Assembly (NCBI GenBank): GCA_016946835.1
Contig: JACVTC010000051.1
Location: 41,001 to 105,000, forward strand
Direction of reading: 5' to 3'
Length of the DNA stretch: 64,000 nt
From: Neocallimastix lanati (nom. inval.)
Lineage: Eukaryota; Neocallimastigomycota; Neocallimastigomycetes; Neocallimastigales; Neocallimastigaceae
In this document: in pieces, positions 1-11,996 of the stretch
Position numbering within the stretch: position 1 is the stretch's first letter
Layout of the letters: each line of letters opens with the position of its first letter
Notes under the pieces: model-generated
The model's database searches: none
What the model was told of the DNA's origin: nothing
The model's input: the letters and a program-made list of their open reading frames with translations, nothing else
Program-made: the position numbers and the translations under genes

Positions 1-605
1 ATTTAATTTGACATTTAAATTACTGTTTAATTTGAATTGTATAGGTTTCAATGATAAAGATTCATCAAAAGGAATACCAAGATAAGTTTAGTTGTCAGTT
101 TTAGGTAATTTGTTATTACCAATAAAGAAAGATGGATCTTTGTAATTTATCGGTTTTAACAAAGTTAATCGGTTATACAACAAGAGTAGCACACTTATTA
201 TTTCCAAAAATCATTTCATTTTTAATAGCCCATTTATGAACCTTTTCCAAAATTTTCTTAAGATCTTCTTTTGTGGAGCAACTAAAACAATATCATCGGT
301 AAAAAAGTCCACCTCAATAATATTGAAGATTCTAAATATATACCATGCTTATCACAATTATCCAGTACATCATTAATAAACAAATTGAATAAAATAGGAG
401 ATAGAGGGTATCCTTGTCTAACATTACGATTAATCGAAAATTTTTCAGAGAGATTACATTTAAAAAAAGCGCGAGCTTTAGAGGATAGATAAAGGGTCCT
501 TAAAAACAGATGATATTTACCTCTAATTCCTAAGTTATATAATTTGGCCAAAATATTAAAGATAGGAACTGAATCATAGGCTTTTTTTAAGATAAAGAAA
601 AGCAA
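1..605 (-). pseudogene. Decayed LINE-type reverse transcriptase fragment
   Basis: On the minus strand the longest open piece (605 down to 282) carries non-LTR reverse transcriptase landmarks: a KKAYDSV block (motif A region) and RQGYPLSPILFNLFINDV (motif B). Reading on towards position 1, the motif C box appears in another frame as TDDIVLVAP, followed in a further frame by EDLKKILEKVHKWAIKN, which is typical of the thumb entry in LINE elements. The coding signal therefore changes frame at least twice and then meets stops near 160-190. The 5' side ends abruptly in AT-rich DNA at about 605, as expected of a 5'-truncated LINE copy, and the 3' side leaves the window. No endonuclease domain is visible. 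I am confident that this is RT-derived and non-functional; the clade is unknown. Confidence 0.85.
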
Positions 606-1655
<1,050 letters not shown>

Positions 1656-3956
1656 TCATTCTTCTTTATTTTCAATGATAATTGGAGGTTCAGAAGTTGA
1701 AATGATAGAACCTATTGGTGTTTGAGGGTTAGAAGGTTGACGTGGACGTTGACTTTGAAGTGAAGGACTATTGACTACAATACTAGTTCTTTTAACTTGG
1801 TTTGGTAAAATTTGAGGACTTATAATGGATTGTTGAATTCTTGGACTAACCATTCCTTGAGGCATTACAATATTCATACCAGGATTTTGAATATAATTTG
1901 AATTTCTTAAAATTTTTGAGGATCGTTTCTGTTGCTGCGTTTGTTGTTGTGATGGTAGTTGTTGAAGGTTATAGGATGGATTAGAATTGGGTGAAAGTGG
2001 AGGAGAGGATATTATTGGTGGATTAACCCCATAAATGGGTGGAATACCAGTAGAGGGAATAGGAGAAGGTACAATAATACTTTGAGGCAGTAAAACGGGT
2101 GATATATTACTTTCTGTACTATAAGATTGCAATTTTGAAGTAGAATTAGTTGTTGCTCTCACTAAAACATTTATCCATGTCATCATTACTAAATGATTAT
2201 CCGCTGAAAAATACGTAATTTTTTGATTAGCAGAATCAATTAAATTAAAGGTATATTTGGTTTTACCTTTATGAATATCTGGTTGAATAGAAAAGGTAAT
2301 ATTTAATTGAATAGTATGTTTTATATTTATTGGATGTTTTGGTTCCTTTAAGAAATAAAGCTTTTCTTTTGATAAGATGATCCATCTCTTTTTCCATTTA
2401 GAACTTTTATCAAATCGAGTCCAAAGCCATCCTTGATAATCTGCCTGTTGAAACATGGGTTCAAACATCAAACTATTCTTTTTATTACTTGATTTAGAAA
2501 ATGATAATTTTTTAAAGAAGCTAGTAATAGAACTAATAGAAGATTTTGAAGTTTGACTTGGTGCATAATTGACTCTTTGTGAGGAACGATAATAATTAAA
2601 ATTCGTATTGGTAAGAGGTAAATTGTCATGAGATACAATAGAATTAATATGTGGACGCATACCTGCTGGACCACTAATTTGACGAGCAGAATTGATATAT
2701 TCATTTCTTCTTTGATTATTTGACAACGCTGAAGAAATAGATATAGAATCATCATTAATAACTGAGCCTTCTTCTTCTTTAATAGTATACTTGCGATTAT
2801 ATAAACTATCATGTTGTTCCCATTGACGACTAGGTTCATTTACAATACTCGTATTCATTTCTTTTCCTTGATTCAATTGAATATAACGCTCTTTTAAAGT
2901 AACAATTGAATTAAATAATTTTAAACGATCTTTCAATTGACTAATACCTAATTCACGAAGGGTTGCTAAACTTTGATCTAATAACTTTATACCATTAATA
3001 TTGTTATCTCTGAAAATTTGACTACAAGCACTAAAACCTATATCTTCTAACCAATCAATAACATTATCAACAGACCACGAAGTTGGTGGTAGGACTTGGT
3101 ATTCCTTCTGTCTATTAATAGCTGCATTTCCTATGGAAAGGTGAGGTGGCATTTGGTGAACAGAAGATTGAATTACTTGTGGACTAATATTAGCTATACC
3201 ACTTGCACTACTCATACTCATTCTATTACTATAATAACTTGGAGAACTAGCAGCACTATTTATTTCATGATCAATATAATTTATTTTTGGTGTATGTACA
3301 TCAATTAATGATGGATGTGGAGAAGTATTTCCAGGAACTTGCAAATTATAATTTGTAATAATGGATGAAGTATTAGTTCTTATTGATTCTCTACGACGTG
3401 ATATGGAGTTATCTAATTCTTCAAATAATCCTTCAATATTAATTTGTTTAATATTTACAAAAGTAGTAAATTCAACAGGGAATAAACCAATAGCTTTGTT
3501 AACCGTTTTACCCTAAAATATTTTTATACAATATATATTATATAATGATATTAATAATTTAAAAATAATTAAATTTTTTTTACAAATTTATATTTATTAA
3601 TTATAATCTCAATTTTATTATTATTATTATGATTATAATTATTATTAAAAATTTTCTAATTTTCATCATTATGAAAATTTATTTTTTAGTTTACTTTCCA
3701 CCATCCATCTTTATGTTCATCATCTTTTTCTAATACAAGAATTGGATCACCACGTTTAAATGTGATTTCATCACATTCTTCCTATAAATATTAATATTTT
3801 TTATAAATATATTATATAAATATAACATTTCATATAAATTTTAGAAATATATATATATATATACTTTTATTTTTTTTATCAACTTACAGCTTTAAAATCA
3901 TATTTACCAAATACGACAAATGGAACAAAATTACGATTTAAATTATTTCCTATCAT
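1656..3956 (-). CDS. SH3-SAM-PH scaffold protein (Boi1/Boi2-like)
   Basis: Three exons on the minus strand: 3888-3956, 3695-3781 and 1656-3512. Both introns are phase 0 (donors GTAAGT and GTAAAC), giving about 670 aa. The start ATG at 3956 follows from the open frame of the short first exon. The SH3 domain (about residues 15-65) is split by both introns: KYDFKA, then EECDEITFKRGD and a GWWK motif, then GLFP. A SAM domain lies at about 196-262 (SVDNVIDWLEDIGF) and a PH domain at about 413-508 (GWLWTRFDKSSKWKKRWIIL). The tail is rich in Ser, Pro and Gln. This domain order is that of yeast Boi1/Boi2, which link Cdc42/formin polarity signalling to exocytosis at the membrane; PH binds phosphoinositides and SH3 binds proline motifs. 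The role here is inferred from architecture. A standalone frame opening near 3344 would miss the SH3 domain. Confidence 0.88.
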
Positions 3957-4254
3957 TTTTATTTTTATTTTATTTTTATCCTTTAATCTTTTTTAAAAAA
4001 TTTTCTTTATATTTTTTTTTAATTTTATATTACAATTTTTATATATTTTTATTTACTATTTTTTTTTTTATAATTTTTGTTTCGTTTTTCTTATTTTTTC
4101 ATTTAATTTTCCCTTTTACTTATTCTTTATAATATATTTATTTTTAGTTAAATTAATTTAATTATTCGATTAACTATTTGTATTTTGGTTTGTTTTTCTT
4201 ATTATTATTATATTGATAACATTATTACTTAAATTTTGTAGTATTGGTATACAC

Positions 4255-4287
<33 letters not shown>

Positions 4288-4379
4288 ATTATTATTAATT
4301 ATAAAATTTCAAAAACAATATGAATAGTTTTATTATAATTTTAAAAACAAATTAAATTATATTTTCTAAGGAATACTAT

Positions 4380-4419
<40 letters not shown>

Positions 4420-6777
4420 GTTATATTATTATTATACATTATAAATAAATAGCTTTTTTTTTTTAAAAAAAAAAAAAGAAATTGAATGATATTATAAAAT
4501 TTAAGTTGAATTTTCCTTAAATTTTACTTTTTTTTTTTTTTAATATTAAAAAGTATAAATAAATACTCTAGATCTGATAGTATATCTTATAAATTAAAGG
4601 AATAAAATAAATACGCTTGAGAATTGACTATTAGCTTTCAATCATAGTATATTTATAGCAATAATGAATCTTTTATTTAATTTTATTATATATATATAAT
4701 ATTATTTTTATTTTACTTATTTATTAGGTATATTATATATATTTCCTAAATTTATATTCTTTCATAAAATATGAAAATAATGAAAAATCTATATAAATAT
4801 AAAAAAAAAAATAAAATATAATATAATGGAACTATTTAATATATAAATTTTAATTTTCTATATATGAGATGTTAGAATATAAAAATTTTATAAAATATAA
4901 ATTAAAAATATATATTTATTAAAGAATATTTTATTTGATTTTAATTATCTTCTTAAAATTCATTTATTTTGATTATTATATTTTTTAAATAATTTCTCAT
5001 AAAAAAGTTTCTATTAATTATTCCATAAAAAAAAAAAAAAAAGAAAAAAAAAACCCTCTTTATATATTAAAATATCTATTATTTAAATATTTTTGTTTTA
5101 GAAAATATCAATATCTTTAAACAAAATTACTTTTATTCTTAATATTAATATATTTATATATATTGGATTAATATATATATATTCTTGTTTGTCTTTTTTT
5201 ATTTATTCTTATTTTTAAATTATTTGAATAAATCGTATGTTTACACTTATATTTTAAATACTTTCAATTAATATTTATTACTAAATTTTTACTTTTAAAA
5301 TTAATTTTAATATAATCTATTAATGATCTTTTTTTAAAATTATTTTGTATCAATAGTCATTTTTTGATTATTAATATTGTTGATTTTTCCGAGGCATAAA
5401 TCTAAATTTTCAAAATAATATAACTTTTTATAATTAAATTTTAATAAATATATATTATTTATTTACCATTTGAAATATTAACAGGTGTATAAATGATTAT
5501 TCATTAAATTTATAAATAAAGTATAAAAAAAAATAAAACAATTTTTTATATAAGTAAAATTTATAAATTATTATTTTTCATTATTAGTTGAAAGAATTAA
5601 TTTCTACATTAAATTTACTCTTTCTTTTATTATATTATTATTCAATATTCTATCTATTCTAATGATGAAAACATATTCAATAATAATATTCAAAAAATAA
5701 TAATAAATATTATTAAAAGTGAAGAAAAGTTAAAAAAAAAAAAAAGTAATAAAAATAAAAATAAAAATAAAAATAAAAATCGAATATAATATCCAATAAT
5801 TTATACATATGAATTATAAAAAAAACATTTTATATATTATAAATATAAAGATATAATTTATTTTTATATATTAAATGATAAAAAATTTTAATTAAAATTA
5901 AAAAAAAAAAAATAAAAAAAATCAATTCTTCAAATACTTTTTTTTTTTTTTAAAGAAATCTTAAATAAATAAAAAATTATATAATATATTTAATATATTT
6001 AATATATGATTTTATATATTAAATAGGTTGTGTAATTTTTTTTATATATGCTCTAATAGATTATGATTAAAATTATATTTATTAAAGTTTCTCTTCGTAT
6101 GAATGGTTAAATCTTATAAAAAAAAAAAAAAATAAAAATGAATTTTTATAAACATATTTCATACAAATTAAATAAAGTATATATTGTAATATATTATGTA
6201 ATATATTACAAATAATATTTAATTTAAAAGCGTTGATTCCAATTTTTTTGTGTAACTCGAGTCTAATAAAATTATTCCTAAAATTTTAATACATTTTTGT
6301 ATATACTGCATAATATTATAATATATTATTAGTTGACATTAACCTTTTTTATTTTTTTTATTTTTTCTTAACTAAAAAAAAATTTTTTTTAATTTTCAAA
6401 TCTTATACTTTAATTATCTTTATTTCTATTATTTAATAAAAAATATTTTATTATACATTCATTTAAATACGCAGTATCTATTATATTTATAGCTAAATAT
6501 ATTTGAAGGAATAAACTTGTATGTGATAATAATCAACAAAAACTAAAATAATGTGAGTATTGATATTTTATTTAAAATATATTTAAATATATATTTCAGA
6601 AAATAATAAGATAATATAAAATAAAATGAATTTTAGAGTCATACTAATAACAAATATAATAAAATATAAATATCCAATTAATACAGTTTCTAACAGTTGG
6701 CAAGTGTTATTTGAGACGATTTTAAACATAGCTAAATAAGTTTATTACAAACCATAAACAACTCTTACAGTTACTAG
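3957..6777. other. Long intergenic AT-rich region
   Basis: About 2.8 kb with no supportable gene on either strand. It holds poly(T) runs at about 4258-4286 and 4386-4414, poly(A) near 5028-5053, and short TA repeats. One plus-strand frame at 3920-4132 is only Phe/Leu/Tyr from T-rich DNA and is rejected. Confidence 0.7.
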
Positions 6778-7423
6778 ATGTTTGCAATTCAAAACATTTT
6801 GACAGCACTTCTTTTCATTATTTTTTATTTCCAATTAGTTGATACTCAACGCACTATGAGCAAAGAGGACGTATTGAAAATCAAGAACGAATATTACGTT
6901 AGCTTTTATTGCAAAAACGATATTTGCTTTGAAACGGATTTCATGTACGAAGACGAAACTTGTTAATATTTCAGATGAGTATAGAAACATAACAACATAT
7001 ATTGCTGAAAAGTGTAACGACGAAGATATACAAAATAATGATTGCCACGTTATGGAGTGTAAAACCAATTCTGATTGTTTGTCCAATAAATGTGTAAATA
7101 AGAATTGTACCTATAATGAAGAGGATCCGATAATTCACTGCGATGACATTTACACGCCTCCAAAATTTATTATAAAGGAGAGTTCGTATATGCATTGCGG
7201 TAAAACAATAGGATATTAACGCCAAGTTAACGACGAATGTTCCTCCAAAAAGTGTGACTACTATTGTGCACTACAACGTTTAGGGCCTCCTTATTTTGAA
7301 GGTACCATTAATTATGTTATTAACCTATTTATTATTTTATTCCCATTTATTTTACTATTTGCATTTGCCATGGGATTGACCATTTGCTGTTGTCGTCCGT
7401 TCACATCGTTATCTGAAAAATAA
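6778..7423 (+). pseudogene. Broken gene for a Cys-rich, signal-bearing single-pass membrane protein
   Basis: The ATG at 6778 opens a frame whose first 25 residues form a signal peptide (hydrophobic core TALLFIIFYFQLV). The frame stops at 6966, but the coding signal continues in the +1-shifted frame already open from 6929, with Cys-rich blocks such as CKTNSDCLSNKCVNKNC. It meets an in-frame TAA at 7217 and then reads on in the same frame through NDECSSKKCDYYC to a hydrophobic helix (about 7306-7383, INLFIILFPFILLFAFAMG), a CCC cluster and a natural TAA at 7421. Base composition is far less AT-biased than the surroundings, which supports past selection as coding DNA. No family is recognised; the spacing resembles small extracellular disulfide modules. 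An unusual 30-base intron ending TTTCAG before 6974 could rejoin the first two frames, but it would be very short and would not remove the later TAA. Confidence 0.6.
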
Positions 7424-7441
7424 CAAACTATATATATATAT

Positions 7442-7665
7442 ATTAATAATAAATAATAGAAAGGATCTAAAATAGTTAATAAACAATAAAATATAGGTAA
7501 TAAACAATAAAATATAAGTAATAAATAATAAGTAATAAATAATAAATAATAAATAATAAATAATAAATAATAAATAATAAATAATAAATAATAAATAATA
7601 AATAATAATAATAATAAATAATAAATAATAAATAATAAATAATAAATAATAAATAATAAACATTA
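7442..7665. repeat. Degenerate AATAAATAAT array
   Basis: About 220 bp of AAT/AAAT units with interspersed AACAATAAAATAT variants at the left end. The same motif recurs inside UBP6 intron 10 (13016-13262). Confidence 0.9.
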
Positions 7666-7730
7666 TTTTATATAATTATATAATTATATATACCATTTTA
7701 TTATCCAGAAAATGATTTGTTATACTCGAA

Positions 7731-7763
7731 AATGATATAATTAATTATATTAATTATATCATT
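7731..7763. repeat. 15-bp perfect inverted repeat
   Basis: The arms AATGATATAATTAAT and ATTAATTATATCATT flank the trinucleotide TAT. This would form a hairpin or cruciform. It sits just before a small coding-like patch; whether it has a function is unknown. Confidence 0.8.
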
Positions 7764-7777
7764 CAGAAAAATTTTTT

Positions 7778-7864
7778 GTTCTCAACGGAGCAATCAACAA
7801 CCCGACGGATCTAACAAGATTCAAAGAAATTCTAATTTGCTTGAGGCAAGAAGGTTTACACTAA
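7778..7864 (+). pseudogene. Small coding-like remnant, unidentified
   Basis: A 28-codon open stretch ending at TAA 7862, with balanced composition (about 40% GC in a region that is otherwise mostly A and T) and a plausible protein texture (NGAINNPTDLTRFKEILI). It has no start codon and no recognisable family. It may be the last piece of a decayed gene; low confidence. Confidence 0.25.
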
Positions 7865-7991
7865 TGGAACTGTTTTAAAAATAATACAGAAATATTAATA
7901 AAAACTTGAAGGAAAATGATATAATAATATAATAAAAAAAAATCAAATCTTATAATAATAAATAATTACTTCTTCAAATGGAAGAAAAATT

Positions 7992-7992
7992 A

Positions 7993-8069
<77 letters not shown>
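7992..8069. repeat. (ATT)n microsatellite
   Basis: A pure array of about 26 units. Confidence 0.95.
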
Positions 8070-8777
8070 CATATTTTATTATAATAAATAATAAAATCAA
8101 ATAATTAATATATTTATTGTGAAAAATTTATCTACATAAAAAAAATTCAGTATATATGTACATAAATAATTTTTTTTATTTAAAAAATGCTATGATGCTT
8201 TGATATTATTTATTAAAATTATATTTATTTTTATATTAAACTTTTTCTTAATATTTTTTTTTTTTATTTTTTTTTTTATTGTTTATAATTATTGTTATAC
8301 TTTTAATTTTCATCATTCTGTTTATATTTTTTTTTAAGTATTAAGTAGCATTATATCATATGAAATATTATATAGTTATCCTAACTTTATTTTATTTTAT
8401 TTTATTACATTCAATCTATATTTCATATATATATTTTAGCTATTTATATTATTTTATTTAATTTGTACTTTCATATCTATTATTCATTTTATTTTTTTTT
8501 TTATTGAATCAGAGAAAAAACAAAGTTTGATACAATAAAAAAAAAAAAAAATAGACTTGTTTTAATTTTTATCCTAAACTTTAATTATTAATATCTTTCA
8601 TGAGATATAATTTAACCATAATTTTTATTTTTTTGTTAATCATTAAAAAAAAAAAAATTAAAATAATATATAATATATATATATATATTTACAGAAATTG
8701 ATATTTAGATATGCAATTGTTGAATTTATTATAATAAATAGTAATAATATTTGTTGTCTTTATCGAATGTTACATTA

Positions 8778-8877
8778 TCTTACCTTAAATCTAAGACATG
8801 AATTATGAAGGTAAGAAATACGAATGATCAAAATTAAGTTTGAAAGTTATAATTTGCCATTGGCTTGCGTTAAGATT
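8778..8877 (-). other. Possible coding remnant and short hairpin
   Basis: On the minus strand 8877-8803 is open for 24 codons (NLNASQWQIITFKLNFDHSY) before a stop. It is preceded by an acceptor-like CTTTAG. The arms TCTTACCTT (8778-8786) and AAGGTAAGA (8808-8816) form a 9-bp stem. Neither signal is strong on its own. Confidence 0.15.
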
Positions 8878-9289
8878 TCTAAAGAAAAATATTTTTATAC
8901 TAAAATAAAAAAAAAATAATATTAAATAATATACATATATATATGCTTTCATGTAATTATAAAACTTTTATATTTTAATTATTAAAATTATTAAATATTA
9001 TAATTTTTTAAATTAAAAGTTCTCAAATTATTTAATAAAACACTAATATTTTATAAATTTATACAATATAAAATGTTTATTTAAACAAATTTCATTAAAT
9101 CTTTCAGTAAATCTAAATATAATTTAAAAATTTATTTCAAGAGAGATTTATTGAAAAAGCTTTGTAATACTCTTTTAGGATAAAATTTTAATCTAAGTAC
9201 AATAATAATTAATTCATATCTAGTATTTTTTTTGTAAACATATATAGATACACACATAGTGGGTACACATATCCAATTAGTGCCCAATA

Positions 9290-9410
9290 ATTATTACTGT
9301 AGGTGTGATGATATTTAGCATACCAGTACAGCGTCGCCGCTCACAACACATCTTTACACGTCTGCCCGGTACTGAATTCCCTATGCATTCCCGTATATAT
9401 ATCCATTAAC
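9290..9410 (+). ncRNA. Orphan GC-rich patch, tentative C/D-box RNA
   Basis: By my count 9301-9390 has about 48% G+C, in a region where the flanks are far below 20%. The plus strand carries GTGATGA at 9305-9311 (fits the C box) and CTGA at 9372-9375 (fits the D box), 60 bases apart, with GTAGG (9299-9303) able to pair with CCTAT (9380-9384) as a terminal stem. The stem is displaced by one to four bases from the ideal position, and internal C'/D' boxes are not clear. It is alternatively a coding remnant, since 9311-9411 has a 32-codon open frame. The compositional island is certain; the RNA call is weak. Confidence 0.2.
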
Positions 9411-9760
9411 CATGAGCATACGAAATGGAAATTATTTTGTTATTTTTAATAAAATATAGAGAAGTATTTTTATTTATAATAATATTAAATAGAATAATAT
9501 TTTTATAAAAGAATTTTGTACTACTTAACATCTTTATTATATATATATATAAAATTATTAGTTTTACATTATTATTAAATTATAAATACTAATAAGTATA
9601 TACTATATATATATATTTTATTTATTTTTAAATGAAAAAAAAATATATATATAATAAAATCAAAATTTTAATTTTTAATTTTTTTTAATTTGAAAATGAT
9701 AATATTAAGTATAATACATAGTAATGTTAATAATACTAATAATAAATTCTTTGGACTTTC

Positions 9761-9761
<1 letters not shown>

Positions 9762-9802
<41 letters not shown>

Positions 9803-9882
9803 GTAATAATAGTAGCAATAATAATAATAATAATAATAGTAATAATAGTAGCAATAATAATAATAATAATAATAGTGAAAAT
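9762..9882. repeat. AAT array with AGT/AGC variant block in two copies
   Basis: (AAT)n interrupted twice by the same block AGTAATAATAGTAGC, a small higher-order duplication. The plus frame reads as poly-Asn/Ser; it has no other support as a gene. Confidence 0.85.
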
Positions 9883-9996
9883 ATTTTTAATAATGAATTA
9901 ATAAATATAAATTCATTTATTTACAATTATATACAATATTTTTTTAGTTTTTGAAAATCAAGTTTATATGTATATTTTATTATATTTTTTATTATT

Positions 9997-10104
9997 AAGT
10001 AAATTGTTATATTTTATTTTAATTAAATTCAGTTTGTAGGTTAATTTTTTAAGTAAATTGTTATATTTTATTTTAATTAAATTCAGTTTGTAGGTTAATT
10101 TTTA
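9997..10104. repeat. Perfect 54-bp tandem duplication
   Basis: A unit starting AAGTAAATTGTTATATTT and ending GGTTAATTTTT is present twice head to tail with no mismatch by eye. It lies upstream of UBP6. Confidence 0.9.
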
Positions 10105-10482
10105 TTTTATGTATTATACATCAAAGATATAAATTTTTTCAAATAATATTATATAATAATGTATATTGAATAAAACTAAATTAAATTTAATTAATAAATC
10201 ATTTATTAAAATTTTTCAACTATTTAAATTCAATACATATTAATAATATCAATTATATAAATATATATATATTTAATCTTCTTTTTATATTTAAATATTG
10301 TAGTCCAAGAGAAAAAAAATTTTTTTTTTTTTATTGTCAGTTTATTTTTTTTTGTTTAGTCTTGTTGGAAAAGAATTGAATAAACGAAGAAAAAAAAAAT
10401 AAAAAAAGAAATCATAAATAATAAATAATTACTTAGATATAAATATTAATTATATATAATTAATAATAATAATAAAATCAAA

Positions 10483-10700
10483 ATGGTTTCAATTCCAATT
10501 GTTATCAAATGGGCAGGAAAAAAAGTAATAATTAAAACAATGAAATAAAATAAAATAAAATAAAATAAAATAAAATAAAATAAAATAAAATAAAATAATT
10601 AATGGATTAAAAATTATTTCGTTATTTATATTAATAAAAAATGAATATTTTAGAACTAGTTACTAATAAATATTTAATTAAATTACTAGATAATATTTAA

Positions 10701-10737
<37 letters not shown>

Positions 10738-11957
10738 ATAATAGTAATATTAATTAATCAATTCAATCAAAATGAATTGCTGTTGATTATTGTTGATTTA
10801 TTAAATAAATATCAACGTTATTTATATAATAAGAATAATAAAAATAAAAATAAAAATAAATAAATATTATTTATATTAAATATAAAAAAAAATAATAAAA
10901 AAATAGAATGATATTAACAAAATTATAATTTTTATTTTTGAAGGAAAATAATATTAGTTACATTGAAGTTTTAAAATTTTTATTGTATTGTATTATAAAA
11001 TATATAAATTAAAAAATAAAATCAAACTTAAAAAGAATATGTAGTAAAAAAGGAAAAGAAAAGGAAGCAAAAAAGTTAAATAATAGTTTAATATATAACA
11101 AAATAAAACAAATACATTATAAAATCATTGATCATATAATATATTTAATAGAAGACCATAAGTCATTTAAAATTTCTTTTTTAATTTCAAGATTAAAACT
11201 TATTTAAAATTTAAAAATAATAGTTTTGAAATAATTTTAATTTATTATTTATTTATTTATATTATTGATATTTTAGTATGACGTTGAAGTTGATGTCAGT
11301 CAACCTGCTGGTGTATTTAAACAAAAATTATATGAATTAACAGGTGTTCCAACTGAGTAAGAAATTGAATTATTACAGTAATTTTATTTCAAAAATATAT
11401 ACAATTTATTTAATAATTTTTTTAATATATAATAATTTTATTTTTTAAAAGTCGTCAAAAAGTTTTAATTAAAGGTGGAATGTTAAAAGATGATACTGAC
11501 TTATCTACTTTAAAACTTAAACCTGTAAATATATATATATTGATATCTATATATATATCTATATATTTTTTTCCCGTTTTAATTAAGTATATTCTAATTT
11601 AACAATTCTATTGATTTAATTTCATTAATTTCTTTTCTTGTTAACATAAATATCAAAATAGAAACAAATGATAATGGTAAAAATTATATTTAAATTTTGT
11701 TATATAAGATCAAAATCTCATTTGAATTTTTAACTTTTTATATAATAATTATAGATGATGGGTACTGCTGGTGAACTTCCAAAGGAACCAGTAAAGAAAA
11801 CTGTATTTGAAGAAGATATGACTGAAGAACAATTAGCTGAAGCTGTAAATTTTATTTTCATTTTTATATTTCTTAACACTGATAATATTTGCGCTTTTTA
11901 TATGTTAAAAAGAAAATATTTATAATATAAATAATATTTCTGTTATTGTAGAAAATG

Positions 11958-11996
<39 letters not shown>

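Noticed and set aside
5380..5500. Possible short minus exon beginning MPRKNQQ
   Set aside because: Only seven codons before a stop and no partner exon with matching splice sites.
9724..9954. Asn-rich 76-residue plus frame
   Set aside because: Made almost wholly of an AAT/AGT array with no other coding signal.
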